Source: Streptomyces sp. HUAS MG91
GTDB taxonomy: Bacteria; Actinomycetota; Actinomycetes; Streptomycetales; Streptomycetaceae
Direction: 5' to 3'
DNA: 64,000 bases
Assembly (NCBI RefSeq): GCF_040529335.1
Contig: NZ_CP159534.1
Span: 2,356,001 to 2,420,000, forward strand
Under the pieces are notes generated by a model. It made no database searches, had not been told where the DNA came from, and worked only from the letters and a program-made list of their open reading frames with translations. Shown here piece after piece: positions 26,376-35,415 of this stretch. Each line of letters opens with the position of its first letter. Position 1 is the stretch's first letter. The position numbers and the translations under genes were made by a program.

Positions 26376-26996
26376 CTACTTGATCAGGTAGATCGTGGCG
26401 AAGAGGCCGATCCATACGACATCGACGAAGTGCCAGTAGTAGGACACGACGATGGCTGCGGTCGCCTGCTCGTGAGTGAACTTCCGGGCCGCGTACGTCC
26501 TGCCGAGGACGAACAGGAAGGCGATGAGGCCGCCTGTCACGTGCATGCCGTGGAAGCCGGTGGTCAGGTAGAACACCGAGCCGTACGGGTCGGAGGAGAG
26601 CGAAAGCCCGTCCTTCTTGACCAGCTCGGTGTACTCGAAGACCTGACCGCCGATGAAGATCGCACCCATGATGAAGGTGACGATGAACCACATCCGGAGC
26701 TTCTTCACGTCCCCGCGCTCGGCGGCGAAGACGCCGAGCTGGCAGGTCAGGGAGGAGAGCACCAGGATCGTGGTGTTCGTCGCGGAGAACGGAAGGTTCA
26801 GGCTGGACGCCATTTCCTTCCAGTGATCCGGTCCTGTCACCGATCGCAGGGTGAAGTACATCGCGAAGAGGGCCGCGAAGAACATCAGCTCGGAACTCAG
26901 CCAGATGATGGTTCCGACGCTGGTGAGGTTCGGTCGATTGACCGACGGGTGCGCGTGCCCGGTTTCTACTGTCGTTGCTGTCGCCACGACCGACAT
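26376..26996 (-). CDS. ctaE: Cytochrome c oxidase subunit III
   Basis: 206 residues with five membrane helices, lacking the first two helices of mitochondrial subunit III, as usual in actinobacteria. Motifs: [29 protein letters not shown] at the start, then [20 protein letters not shown] and the C-terminal [20 protein letters not shown], which is diagnostic. Part of the proton-pumping aa3 oxidase; stabilises subunit I. Located upstream of qcrCAB on the same strand and separated from ctaCDF by two unrelated genes. ATG at 26996. Confidence 0.95.
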   Translation of the reverse strand: MSVVATATTVETGHAHPSVNRPNLTSVGTIIWLSSELMFFAALFAMYFTLRSVTGPDHWKEMASSLNLPFSATNTTILVLSSLTCQLGVFAAERGDVKKLRMWFIVTFIMGAIFIGGQVFEYTELVKKDGLSLSSDPYGSVFYLTTGFHGMHVTGGLIAFLFVLGRTYAARKFTHEQATAAIVVSYYWHFVDVVWIGLFATIYLIK

Positions 26997-27181
26997 TATG
27001 TCGGTCGCTTATCTCGCCCTCACTCCGGGGGGTGCCGTTCGGAGTGTCTGGGGGGTGTGTCCAGCCCATATGGCCCATCGGAGGCGTGTGCGAAGCGCTG
27101 TTGACGGGGTGTCGGGAGGAGTAGGCTCCGCGCCAACGACGCCCGTAAGACGCCGATGTCTGCCGATGTCTCGGAGGAACG

Positions 27182-27583
27182 ATGCAGTCGACCGCGACGG
27201 TCCTGGTCTACAGCGACGACGCCAACACCCGCGAGCAGGTCCGGCTCGCGACCGGACGCAGGCCCGCATCCGATGCCCCCGAGGTCCAGTTCATCGAGTG
27301 CGCGACGCTCCCCGCGGTCCTGAAGGAGCTGGACCGGGGCGGGATCGACGTGTGCGTGCTGGACGGCGAGGCCGTGCCGGCCGGGGGCATGGGGGTCTGC
27401 CGGCAGATCAAGGACGAGATCTTCCGCTGCCCGCCGGTGCTGCTCCTGATCGGCCGCCCCCAGGACGCCTGGCTGGCCACCTGGAGCCGCGCGGACGCCG
27501 CGGTGACGCTTCCGGTCGAACCGGTCGAATTCGCGGACGCACTGGCCGCCCTGCTGCGCGCACGGCTCGCCGTGGGGGCCTGA
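27182..27583 (+). CDS. Receiver-like (pseudo-receiver) domain protein
   Basis: 133 residues that fit a CheY-like fold: TVLVYSDDANTREQVR (acidic pair Asp12-Asp13), ECATLPAVLKELDRGGIDVCVLDGE (candidate phospho-acceptor Asp61) and VTLPVEPVEFADALAALL at the end. The conserved Lys of the last strand (KP motif) is replaced (TLPVEP), and the Thr/Ser of strand 4 (LLLIGRP) is missing, so normal phosphorylation signalling is doubtful. No output domain. GGAGGAAC precedes ATG 27182. It lies inside the respiratory cluster on the opposite strand, divergent from ctaE. Role unknown. Confidence 0.75.
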   Translation: MQSTATVLVYSDDANTREQVRLATGRRPASDAPEVQFIECATLPAVLKELDRGGIDVCVLDGEAVPAGGMGVCRQIKDEIFRCPPVLLLIGRPQDAWLATWSRADAAVTLPVEPVEFADALAALLRARLAVGA

Positions 27584-27589
27584 CACGCG

Positions 27590-27624
27590 CCGACTCCCGT
27601 ACGCGGACCGCGTACGGGAGTCGG
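27590..27624. terminator. Bidirectional hairpin between the receiver-like gene and the L,D-transpeptidase gene
   Basis: 17-bp perfect arms CCGACTCCCGTACGCGG / CCGCGTACGGGAGTCGG around a single A (27590-27624). Placed between convergent stops. Confidence 0.8.
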
Positions 27625-27644
27625 AAGTCTCACACCCGGGGGCT

Positions 27645-28895
27645 TCAGAGCTGCGGGCTGAGCCGCGCCTGGTGCACCGGGTCGGGCGTGTCGGTGGTGT
27701 TCAGGGCGCTGCCCTTGCCCCATTCCTTCCAGCCGAGGTTCCAGTCCCCGAAGCCGTTGCCGAAGGGGTCCATCTCGTCGCCGTAGCTGTTGACGACCTT
27801 GACGATGTCGCCCTTGTGGAAGGTGTCGAAGAACCACTCGGCGTTCCCGGTGCTCATGCCGGTGCAGCCGTGGCTGACGTTCGCGGCACCCTGGGAGCCG
27901 GTGGACCACGGCGCGGCGTGCACGTATTCACCGCTCCAGGTGACCCGGGTGGCGTAGTACACGGGCAGGTCGTACGAGTCCGACGAGCCCTCGGAGATGC
28001 CGATGCTGGTGCCGCGCATCCGGACGTAGTACTCCTGCCCGAGCACGACCTTGGTGCCGTTGCGGGTCTCGAAGCCGGGCTTGCCCGTGGTGATCGGGAT
28101 GGAGTTGATCTCCTCCCCGTTGCGGTACACCGTCATGTAGTGCGAGCCGGCGTCGGTGATGGCCACCAATTTGTCGCCGGTGGTGATGGTGAGCGGCTTG
28201 GACTTGCCGCCCCACAGCCGGTCGGTGACCTTGATGCCCTGGAGATTGCTGCGGGCCGTGATGGTGGCGTGGGCGGGCCAGTACTCCTTGGGGCGGTAGT
28301 GCAGTTCCTTGCTGTCCACCCAGTACCAGGAGCCGTCCACGGCGGGCTTGGAGTCGACCTTCAGGGCGCGCTCGACGATGGCGCGGGCCTTCGGGTCCTT
28401 GACGGGCTTGTTCAGCTCGGCGACCAGGGGCTGGCCCACGCCGTACTTGCCCGCGTCGGGGCCGAAGGTGACCTTGAGGGCCTTCTCCTTGGCCGGGTTG
28501 CCGGTCTCGAAGGTGAGGACCTTGCGGCCCTGGGCCCCGTCCTCGTCCTCGGTGGAGACCCGGACCGTGTACTGGGCCTCTGCGGCCAGCGGAGCCGTGG
28601 AGTGCCACCGGCGGCCGTCGGCGGCGAGTTCGCCCGCGACGTAGCGCCCCATGGCGTCCGTGGCGGTCACATCGGTGATGCGTGCCTCGTCGCCCTGTGC
28701 GGTGACTTCAAGCGGCTTGTCCGGATCCGCCTTCTTGGCTCCCACGGGCCCGCTGAAGGCGATCTGGTCCGCCGCGTCGTACGGCGCGGCGGAGAGCGGG
28801 TGCGAGGAGCTGCCGCAGGCCGTGAGGCCCGCACCGAGGGCCGCCACGACGAGGGTGCAGCCCAGAACCGTACGGATGCGCGGTGAGTGGTTCAT
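27645..28895 (-). CDS. L,D-transpeptidase lipoprotein (YkuD domain with Ig-like domains)
   Basis: About 416 residues. Signal peptide MNHSPRIRTVLGCTLVVAALGAG with lipobox LTAC anchors it outside the membrane. Two Ig-like domains follow (residues about 40-230), then a YkuD catalytic domain with HAAPWSTGSQGAANVSHGC and the active Cys in SHGCTGMSTGNAEWFF. Forms 3-3 crosslinks in peptidoglycan, like mycobacterial LdtMt2. An alternative start at 28919 sits right beside GGAGG but with too short a spacing; the ATG at 28895 gives a standard signal peptide. Its place between ctaF and ctaE is conserved in Streptomyces as I recall it, with no known reason. Confidence 0.93.
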   Translation of the reverse strand: MNHSPRIRTVLGCTLVVAALGAGLTACGSSSHPLSAAPYDAADQIAFSGPVGAKKADPDKPLEVTAQGDEARITDVTATDAMGRYVAGELAADGRRWHSTAPLAAEAQYTVRVSTEDEDGAQGRKVLTFETGNPAKEKALKVTFGPDAGKYGVGQPLVAELNKPVKDPKARAIVERALKVDSKPAVDGSWYWVDSKELHYRPKEYWPAHATITARSNLQGIKVTDRLWGGKSKPLTITTGDKLVAITDAGSHYMTVYRNGEEINSIPITTGKPGFETRNGTKVVLGQEYYVRMRGTSIGISEGSSDSYDLPVYYATRVTWSGEYVHAAPWSTGSQGAANVSHGCTGMSTGNAEWFFDTFHKGDIVKVVNSYGDEMDPFGNGFGDWNLGWKEWGKGSALNTTDTPDPVHQARLSPQL

Positions 28896-28966
28896 GAACA
28901 GAACCGTATGAAGGTTCATCACCTCCGGCGCGGTGATTGGGCCGCACGGGGCATGTCGGGCACGCG

Positions 28967-29006
28967 GAAGGGCCCGGACGCTCCCTCAGGAGTGTCCGGG
29001 CCCTTC
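28967..29006. terminator. Terminator after ctaCDF
   Basis: GAAGGGCCCGGAC...CTCC / GGAG...GTCCGGGCCCTTC, 13-bp outer arms plus an inner stem, 39 bp past the ctaF stop on the minus strand. It also separates the transpeptidase promoter. Confidence 0.8.
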
Positions 29007-29044
29007 ACATACGGCAGTTCAGAACGCGTGCGGCACGGTGGGTG

Positions 29045-29443
29045 CTACTGGTTCTGGTTCTCGCCGCGGTAGTACTCGAAGACCCAGCCCCACAGGCCGA
29101 ACAGGATCACCGGGCTGGCGAAGTACAGCAGCCACCAGCCGAAGACGACGCCCAGGAAGGCGAGCGCGCCACCGACGGCCAGGGAGAGCGGCTGCCAGGA
29201 GTGCGGGCTGAAGAAGCCCACCTCGCCGGCGTCGTCCGCGACGTCGGCCTCCTTGTTGTCCTGCGCACCGGTGTCGACACGCCGGGCCGTGAAGGCCAGG
29301 TAGTAGCCGATCATGATGCACAGGCCGAACGCCAGGAAGAGCGCCGTCGTACCGGCCGGCTCCTTCGACCACACGCCGTACACGGCGGCCATGATCAGGA
29401 CGAAGAGGCTCAGCCAGATGAACATCTTGCCTTGGACCTTCAC
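29045..29443 (-). CDS. ctaF: Cytochrome c oxidase subunit IV, actinobacterial type
   Basis: 132 residues with four membrane helices ([72 protein letters not shown]), a pattern specific to the actinobacterial aa3 oxidase. Needed for oxidase assembly. GTG at 29443 overlaps the ctaD stop as GTGA, so translation is coupled to ctaD. Ends with the hydrophilic tail [10 protein letters not shown]. Confidence 0.93.
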   Translation of the reverse strand: MKVQGKMFIWLSLFVLIMAAVYGVWSKEPAGTTALFLAFGLCIMIGYYLAFTARRVDTGAQDNKEADVADDAGEVGFFSPHSWQPLSLAVGGALAFLGVVFGWWLLYFASPVILFGLWGWVFEYYRGENQNQ

Positions 29444-31176
29444 TTGCCGGCCTCCTTGCCGCCAGCGAGCGCCTTGGAGCCGTGGCCGGAGTTCTCCAGC
29501 TGGTCCAGGGCCGCGATCTCAGGGTGATGCAGGTCGAACGCCGGCGATTCCGAGCGGATGCGCGGCAGGGTGAGGAAGTTGTGCCGCGGCGGCGGGCAGG
29601 AGGTCGCCCACTCGAGCGAACGGCCGTAGCCCCACGGGTCGTCGACCTCGATCTTCTTGCCGTACTTGGCGGTCTTCCACACGTTGTAGAAGAACGGCAG
29701 GATCGACAGACCGAGCACGAACGAGGAGATCGTCGAGATCGTGTTCAGGGCGGTGAAGCCGTCGGCCGCGAGGTAGTCCGCGTAACGACGCGGCATGCCC
29801 TCGACGCCCAGCCAGTGCTGCACCAGGAACGTGCCGTGGAAGCCGCAGAACAGCGTCCAGAACGTGATCTTGCCGAGCCGCTCGTCGAGCATCTTGCCGG
29901 TGAACTTCGGCCACCAGAAGTGGAAGCCGGCGAACATCGCGAAGACGACCGTTCCGAAGACGACGTAGTGGAAGTGCGCCACCACGAAGTACGAGTCGGA
30001 GATGTGGAAGTCCAGCGGCGGGGCCGCCAGGATCACACCGGTCAGACCACCGAAGGTGAAGGTGATCAGGAAGCCGATCGCCCAGAGCATCGGTGTCTCG
30101 AAGGACAGCGAGCCCTTCCACATCGTTCCGATCCAGTTGAAGAACTTCACGCCTGTCGGTACGGCGATGAGGAACGTCATGAAGGAGAAGAACGGAAGCA
30201 GTACACCACCGGTGACGTACATGTGGTGCGCCCACACGGTCACGGAGAGACCGGCGATGGCGATCGTCGCGCCGATGAGGCCCGAGTAGCCGAACATCGG
30301 CTTTCTCGAGAACACCGGGATCACTTCGGAAATGATTCCGAAGAATGGCAGGGCGATGATGTACACCTCTGGGTGTCCGAAGAACCAGAAGAGGTGTTGC
30401 CATAGCAGCGCGCCGCCGTTCGCGGCGTCGAATACATGGGCACCGAACTTGCGGTCCGCCTCCAGGGCGAACAGCGCGGCCGCGAGGACCGGGAAGGCCA
30501 GCAGGACCAGGACACCGGTCAGCAGGACGTTCCAGACGAAGATCGGCATGCGGAACATCGTCATGCCCGGAGCGCGCATGCAGATGATCGTGGTGATGAA
30601 GTTGACCGAGCCGAGGATCGTGCCGAAGCCGGAGAAGGCCAGACCCATGATCCACATGTCGGCGCCGATGCCCGGCGAGCGGACGGCGTCCGACAGCGGG
30701 CTGTAGGCGAACCAGCCGAAGTCGGCCGCGCCCTGCGGGGTGAGGAAGCCGCCCACAGCGATCAGCGAGCCGAACAGATACAGCCAGTAGGCGAACATGT
30801 TCAGCCGCGGGAACGCGACGTCGGGGGCACCGATCTGCAGCGGCATGATCCAGTTCGCGAAGCCCGCGAACAGCGGCGTCGCGAACATCAGCAGCATGAT
30901 CGTGCCGTGCATCGTGAACGCCTGGTTGAACTGCTCGTTCGACATGATCTGCGTGCCGGGACGAGCCAGTTCGGCGCGCATGAAGAGCGCCATCAGACCG
31001 CCGACGCAGAAGAACGCGAACGACGTGACCAGGTAGAGCGTGCCGATCGTCTTGTGGTCAGTGGTGGTCAGCCACTTGATCACAGTCGCGCCGGGGCGCT
31101 TGGGCCGGACCGGCAGCTCGTTCTCGTACGAGTCGTCTGCTGCCGCGGCACCCTGAGGTTCGTTGAGGATGCTCAC
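29440..31176 (-). CDS. ctaD: Cytochrome c oxidase subunit I
   Basis: 578-residue catalytic subunit of the aa3 oxidase, reducing oxygen and pumping protons. Twelve helices. Visible: [17 protein letters not shown] at the start, the low-spin heme ligand in [12 protein letters not shown], the CuB and tyrosine crosslink region [21 protein letters not shown], and HHMYVTG plus the heme a3/a ligands in [15 protein letters not shown] at 31176 overlaps the ctaC stop (GTGA), which rules out the longer in-frame extension. Transcribed ctaC-ctaD-ctaF with 4-bp overlaps throughout. Confidence 0.97.
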   Translation of the reverse strand: MSILNEPQGAAAADDSYENELPVRPKRPGATVIKWLTTTDHKTIGTLYLVTSFAFFCVGGLMALFMRAELARPGTQIMSNEQFNQAFTMHGTIMLLMFATPLFAGFANWIMPLQIGAPDVAFPRLNMFAYWLYLFGSLIAVGGFLTPQGAADFGWFAYSPLSDAVRSPGIGADMWIMGLAFSGFGTILGSVNFITTIICMRAPGMTMFRMPIFVWNVLLTGVLVLLAFPVLAAALFALEADRKFGAHVFDAANGGALLWQHLFWFFGHPEVYIIALPFFGIISEVIPVFSRKPMFGYSGLIGATIAIAGLSVTVWAHHMYVTGGVLLPFFSFMTFLIAVPTGVKFFNWIGTMWKGSLSFETPMLWAIGFLITFTFGGLTGVILAAPPLDFHISDSYFVVAHFHYVVFGTVVFAMFAGFHFWWPKFTGKMLDERLGKITFWTLFCGFHGTFLVQHWLGVEGMPRRYADYLAADGFTALNTISTISSFVLGLSILPFFYNVWKTAKYGKKIEVDDPWGYGRSLEWATSCPPPRHNFLTLPRIRSESPAFDLHHPEIAALDQLENSGHGSKALAGGKEAGK

Positions 31177-32132
31177 GTTGTCTTCGTCTCCCGGTTCTTC
31201 TCGTGCTCCGTCTGGGCGATGCCAGACGGGACGTAACCGGTCTGCCCCTTCTTCGCGAGGTCCTTGAGGTGCTGCTCGTACTTCTCCGGAGAGACGACCT
31301 TCACGTTGAACAGCATCCGGGAGTGGTCGACGCCGCAGAGCTCGGCGCACTTGCCCAGGAAGGTCCCCTCCTTGTTGGGGGTCACCTCGAAGGAGTTGGT
31401 GTGGCCCGGGATGACGTCCTGCTTCATGAGGAACGGAACCACCCAGAAGGAGTGGATGACGTCACGCGAAGTGAGGACGAACCGGACCTTCTTGCCCTTG
31501 GGGAGCCAGAGGGTCGGGCCGGGGTTGTTGGTCTGCGGGTTCCGCGTACCGGGGGTACCGACCTCGTAGACACCGCCGGCGTTGGCCGGGAAGTCCTTCT
31601 TGAAGCGCTCGGGGATGCCCGAGAGCTCTTCGGAGGTCTTCGCGTCGCCGGAGACGCCGGGCACGTTCTCGACGTAGTTGAAGCCCCAGCTCCACTGGTA
31701 GCCGACGACGTTGACGGTCACGTCCGGCTTGTCGGAGAGCTTGAGGAGCTTCGACTCGTCTCGAGCCGTGAAGTAGAAGAGGACCGACACGATGATGAGC
31801 GGTACGACCGTGTACAGCGCCTCGAGCGGCATGTTGTACCGGGTCTGGGTCGGAACCTCGATCTTGGTGCGGCTACGCCGGTGGAAGATGATGCTCCACA
31901 GGATCAGCCCCCACACCAGCACGCCCGTGGCGAGCGCTGCCGCCCACGAGCCCTGCCAGAGGGAGAGGATCCGGGGACCTTCTTCCGTCACCGGGGTGGG
32001 CATACCAAGACGAGGGAAGTCCTTGTATGTGCAACCGGTTGCGGTAACCAGGATCAGGCCCGCAGTCAGCACCTGCGGCAGCTTCCGCCGCATCGGGCGC
32101 CGCGACGAGCGGTCGGAGCCGTTGGGACTCAC
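31173..32132 (-). CDS. ctaC: Cytochrome c oxidase subunit II
   Basis: 319 residues. Lipoprotein signal ([17 protein letters not shown]), two membrane helices ([40 protein letters not shown]) and an extracytoplasmic cupredoxin domain with the CuA site [12 protein letters not shown] (two Cys, His and Met ligands, with the other His in [11 protein letters not shown]). Receives electrons from QcrC. The GTG at 32132 ([12 protein letters not shown]) with GGGAAGG 8 nt upstream is preferred over a start at 32246. First gene of ctaCDF. Confidence 0.95.
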   Translation of the reverse strand: MSPNGSDRSSRRPMRRKLPQVLTAGLILVTATGCTYKDFPRLGMPTPVTEEGPRILSLWQGSWAAALATGVLVWGLILWSIIFHRRSRTKIEVPTQTRYNMPLEALYTVVPLIIVSVLFYFTARDESKLLKLSDKPDVTVNVVGYQWSWGFNYVENVPGVSGDAKTSEELSGIPERFKKDFPANAGGVYEVGTPGTRNPQTNNPGPTLWLPKGKKVRFVLTSRDVIHSFWVVPFLMKQDVIPGHTNSFEVTPNKEGTFLGKCAELCGVDHSRMLFNVKVVSPEKYEQHLKDLAKKGQTGYVPSGIAQTEHEKNRETKTT

Positions 32133-32474
32133 GTAGCGCCTTCCCGAGAGTCTCGCCCGCGCTCTTTGGTTGGCTACGGCCGCCATCTCGCTGGTCGCTC
32201 GCCGCCCTGGCACACGGGCAGGGGTTTGGATGTTTATGCGGACCAAACCCTACTGGACGCTATTTGGGGTCGCGCGGGGAGGGTGCCTAACGCGCCGCGG
32301 GTCACTCCGAAGGGTGGGATGTGCCTGCTCCGGGAGGTTTCTGACGGGGGGTCGGGGCGCCTGCGGGGGTGGGGGATTTGTCCGGTGGCGAGTGCGGCTT
32401 TCGTCGTGACCGCTCGCGCAGTTCCCCGCGCCCCTGCGGGGCGCTTGCCCTGGCCCGCGTTCTAGCCTCACTGC
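32133..32474. promoter_or_regulatory. Divergent region between ctaC and the desulfurase fusion, with repeat locus 3
   Basis: 342 bp with no gene. It must hold the ctaC promoter. One inverted copy of the repeat core is present at 32414-32435 (minus), with its partner arm GCGGGGCGC just after, 40 nt before the GTG of the downstream gene. This is the only locus of the repeat family found between divergent genes. The AT-richer patch near 32225-32270 is the likely ctaC control region. Confidence 0.6.
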
Positions 32475-33860
32475 GTGTCGTACTTCGATGTGGCCTCGGC
32501 CGCTCCCCTGCATCCCGTGGCCCGGCAGGCCCTGCAAGCCTCCCTGGACGAGGGATGGGCCGATCCGTCCCGGCTGTACCGGGAGGGGCGGCGGGCCCGG
32601 ATGCTGCTCGACGCCGCCCGGGAGGCGGCCGCCGAGGCCGTCGGATGCCGGACCGACGAGCTGGTGTTCACCCCCTCCGGCACGGCCTCCGTGCACACCG
32701 CGGTCGCCGGCGCACTCGCCGCACGTCGGCGTGTCGGACGGCACGTGGTGGTATCGGCGGTGGAGCACTCCTCTGTACTCCATTCGGCGGCGGCCCACGA
32801 GGGACACGGCGGTTCGGTGACCGAGGTGGGGGTGGAGCGGACCGGCGCGGTCCGCTCGGACGCCTTCCTGAAGGCGCTGCGCGAGGACACCGCCCTGGCG
32901 TGTCTGCAGTCCGCCAACCACGAGGTGGGCACCGTGCAGCCGGTCGAGGAGGTCGCCGAGGGCTGCCGGGCCGCCGGCGTGCCGCTGTTCGTGGACGCCG
33001 CGCAGTCGCTGGCGTGGGGGCCGGTGCCGGGCGCGTGGTCGCTGCTCGCGGGCAGCGCCCACAAGTGGGGCGGGCCCGCGGGGGTGGGACTCCTGGTGGT
33101 CCGCAAGGGTGTGCGATTCGCGCCCCAAGGGCCCGGTGACGAGCGCGAGTCGGGGCGGGCGCCCGGGTTCGAGAACATTCCGGGCATCGTGGCCGCAGCG
33201 GCGTCGCTGCGCGCGGTCCGGGCCGAGGCCGTGGCGCGGGCCGGGCGGCTGCGGGAGTTGACGGACCTGTTGCGGGCGCGGGTGCCCGAGCTGGTGCCGG
33301 ACGTGGAGGTCGTCGGGGATCCGGTGCGGCGGCTGCCGCACCTGCTGACGTTCTCGTGCCTGTACGTGGACGGGGAGAGCCTGCTGCACGGGCTCGACCG
33401 GGCCGGCTTCTCGGTGTCGTCGGGTTCGTCGTGCACCAGCAGCACGCTGACGCCGAGCCATGTGCTGCGGGCCATGGGTGTGGTGAGCGAGGGGAACGTA
33501 CGGGTGTCGCTGCCGCTCGGGGTGGACGGATCCGAGGTCGAACGGTTCCTGGAGGTGCTGCCCGGGGTGGTGCGGGAGGTCCGCGAGCGGCTGGGGGCGC
33601 CGGTCGCGGGGGCCGCGGGCGATGCCGAGGCCGTCACCGTGGACGCGGTGGGCCTGACGTGCCCGCAGCCGGTCATCGAGCTGGCCCGGGCGATCGGGAG
33701 GGTCCGGCCCGGGGGCACCGTCACGGTGGTCGCCGACGACGAGGTCGCCGCCGTGGACATCCCGGCGTGGTGCTTCACGCAGGGCCACGAGTATGTGGGC
33801 GCAACCCGGCGGCCCGATGGGGCCGCGGCTTACGAGGTCCGTCGAAGGAGCGCCCCGTAA
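32475..33860 (+). CDS. Cysteine desulfurase fused to a TusA-type sulfur carrier
   Basis: 461 residues. Residues 1-375 are an IscS/NifS-like class V PLP enzyme: SAAAHEGHGGSV and LQSANHEVGTVQP, VDAAQSLAWGPV (PLP Asp), GSAHKWGGPAG with Schiff-base Lys197, and SGSSCTSSTLTPSHVL with persulfide Cys320. Residues about 388-461 are a TusA/SirA domain (VTVDAVGLTCPQPVIELARAI) with acceptor Cys396 in the CPxP motif. The fusion suggests direct handover of persulfide sulfur from Cys320 to Cys396 (inference). GTG at 32475 lacks a clear ribosome-binding site and may be leaderless. Downstream neighbours include erpA and nadA, both linked to Fe-S chemistry. Confidence 0.9.
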   Translation: MSYFDVASAAPLHPVARQALQASLDEGWADPSRLYREGRRARMLLDAAREAAAEAVGCRTDELVFTPSGTASVHTAVAGALAARRRVGRHVVVSAVEHSSVLHSAAAHEGHGGSVTEVGVERTGAVRSDAFLKALREDTALACLQSANHEVGTVQPVEEVAEGCRAAGVPLFVDAAQSLAWGPVPGAWSLLAGSAHKWGGPAGVGLLVVRKGVRFAPQGPGDERESGRAPGFENIPGIVAAAASLRAVRAEAVARAGRLRELTDLLRARVPELVPDVEVVGDPVRRLPHLLTFSCLYVDGESLLHGLDRAGFSVSSGSSCTSSTLTPSHVLRAMGVVSEGNVRVSLPLGVDGSEVERFLEVLPGVVREVRERLGAPVAGAAGDAEAVTVDAVGLTCPQPVIELARAIGRVRPGGTVTVVADDEVAAVDIPAWCFTQGHEYVGATRRPDGAAAYEVRRRSAP

Positions 33861-33978
33861 GGGGCGCGGGGGACTGCGCGACCAGCCATAGAAGAGCCGC
33901 AGTCGCGACTGCTCGGTACATGAGCAGTCGCGACTGCGGCTTTCGTCGTGGCTGGCCGCGCAGTTCCCCGCGCCCCCG
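33850..33978. repeat. Intergenic palindromic repeat, locus 4 (complete inverted pair)
   Basis: Best complete example: forward core at 33860-33881 (one variant base), reverse core at about 33956-33977, and between them a perfect 19-bp-arm hairpin, GCCGCAGTCGCGACTGCTC (33896-33914) / its complement (33922-33940), with loop GGTACAT. Lies between convergent genes. Confidence 0.9.
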
Positions 33979-33985
33979 GCAGAGA

Positions 33986-34960
33986 TCAGCCCAGGTAGGA
34001 CTCGACCTCGGCGGCGGCCTCGTCGCCGTAGGCCTTGCGGAAGCGCTCCATGAAGGGGACCCGGCGCAGCGCGTACTCCTGGGTGCCGAGGGTCTCGATG
34101 ACCAGCGTCGCGAGCATGCAGCCGATCTGCGCGGCGCGCTCCAGGGAGACGCCCCAGGACAGCCCGGACAGGAAACCGGCACGGAACGCGTCGCCGACGC
34201 CGGTCGGGTCGACCTTCGCCTCCTCCTCGGGGCAGCCGACCTCGACGGGCTCCTCGCCGACCCGCTCGATGCGGACGCCGCGCGCGCCGAGCGTGGTGAC
34301 GCGGTGGCCGACCTTGCCGAGGATCTCGGCCTCGCTCCAGCCGGTCTTGGACTCGATGAGGCCCTTCTCGTACTCGTTCGAGAAGAGGTAGGTGGCGCCG
34401 TCGAGGAGGGTGCGGATCTCGTCGCCGTCCATGCGGGCGATCTGCTGCGAGAAGTCGGCCGCGAAGGGGATCGCGCGGCTGCGGCACTCCTCGGTGTGCC
34501 GGAGCATCGCCTCCGGGTCGTCGGCGCCGATGAGGACGAGGTCGAGGCCGCCCACGCGGTCGGCGACGGTCTTCAGCTCGATGAGGCGGGCCTCGCTCAT
34601 CGCGCCCGTGTAGAAGGAGCCGATCTGGTTGTGGTCGGCGTCCGTGGTGCACACGAAGCGGGCCGTGTGCAGCGTCTCGGAGATCCGCACCGAGGTCGTG
34701 TCCACACCGTGCCGGTCGAGCCAGGCGCGGTACTCGTCGAAGTCCGAGCCGGCCGCGCCGACCAGGACCGGGCCCGTGCCGAGCTGGCCCATGCCGAAGG
34801 CGATGTTGGCGCCGACGCCGCCCCGGCGCACGTCGAGGTTGTCGACGAGGAAGGAGAGGGAGACCGTGTGCAGCTGGTCGGCGACGAACTGGTCGGCGAA
34901 GCGGCCGGGGAAGGTCATCAGATGGTCGGTGGCGATGGAGCCGGTGACTGCGATTCGCAC
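33986..34960 (-). CDS. PfkB-family carbohydrate/adenosine kinase
   Basis: 324-residue ribokinase-fold kinase. It starts VRIAVTGSIATDHLMTFPGRF and shows the Gly-Gly motif RRGGVGANIAFGMGQLG for substrate binding and the C-terminal signature DPTGVGDAFRAGFL with the catalytic Asp and anion hole. The N-terminal HLMTFPG-type segment and overall pattern resemble actinobacterial adenosine kinase, so AMP formation from adenosine is likely, but a sugar substrate cannot be excluded. GTG at 34960 with AGGAAG upstream. Possible promoter on the minus strand with TAGCGT near 35008-35013. Single-gene transcript. Confidence 0.85.
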   Translation of the reverse strand: MRIAVTGSIATDHLMTFPGRFADQFVADQLHTVSLSFLVDNLDVRRGGVGANIAFGMGQLGTGPVLVGAAGSDFDEYRAWLDRHGVDTTSVRISETLHTARFVCTTDADHNQIGSFYTGAMSEARLIELKTVADRVGGLDLVLIGADDPEAMLRHTEECRSRAIPFAADFSQQIARMDGDEIRTLLDGATYLFSNEYEKGLIESKTGWSEAEILGKVGHRVTTLGARGVRIERVGEEPVEVGCPEEEAKVDPTGVGDAFRAGFLSGLSWGVSLERAAQIGCMLATLVIETLGTQEYALRRVPFMERFRKAYGDEAAAEVESYLG

Positions 34961-35092
34961 AGCGGGAACACGCTTCCTGAGGGGCGGCGGTTGACAGTTC
35001 ACGCTACCCGGTCGGCCCGCCTGCCCTGAAGTGCGGAAACTACCTGATAGTAGGTCTTTTTTCCGGAGGTGCCGCGTGCCTACGGTGCGTAC

Positions 35093-35302
35093 ATGACCTA
35101 CGACGTGTCCTTCATGACGCAGGACGGGCTCGCGGCGCTGCGCGTCGACTGTGCCCGGATGGTTCCGCACTGGGTGCTGCCGCGGGCGCCCTGGGAGGTG
35201 GAGCCGCGAGTCACCGTGGTCGGTGCGGCCGGGATCCACGGGGTCGTGGTGCCTGATTCGTCCGCGCGTCTGGTCGACTCCCTGGCAGGCTTCGACGACT
35301 GA
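35093..35302 (+). CDS. Small hypothetical protein
   Basis: 69 residues (MTYDVSFMTQDGLAALRVDC...), one Trp-rich central segment (MVPHWVLPRAPWEVEP) and a beta-rich C-terminal half (VTVVGAAGIHGVVV). No known domain and no membrane segment. Coding likelihood is supported by strong third-position GC and by its conserved place beside the kinase as I recall it from Streptomyces. ATG at 35093 lies 24 nt after GGAGG, so the true start might be slightly upstream (GTG 35069). Confidence 0.6.
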   Translation: MTYDVSFMTQDGLAALRVDCARMVPHWVLPRAPWEVEPRVTVVGAAGIHGVVVPDSSARLVDSLAGFDD

Positions 35303-35415
35303 CGGCGCGCGGGAGGGAACCGCGCGCCCCTTTGCCGCGTCCCATCGCTGTCCCCTTCCGGTGTCCCCCATCGAGGGGATGCGGGATACGACACGGCAGG
35401 CGAAGGAGCGATGCG

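Noticed and set aside
34991..34996. TTGACA as -35 of a promoter for the small gene at 35093
   Set aside because: No -10 lies at 16-19 bp spacing; the site is better read as part of the opposite-strand control region of the kinase gene.
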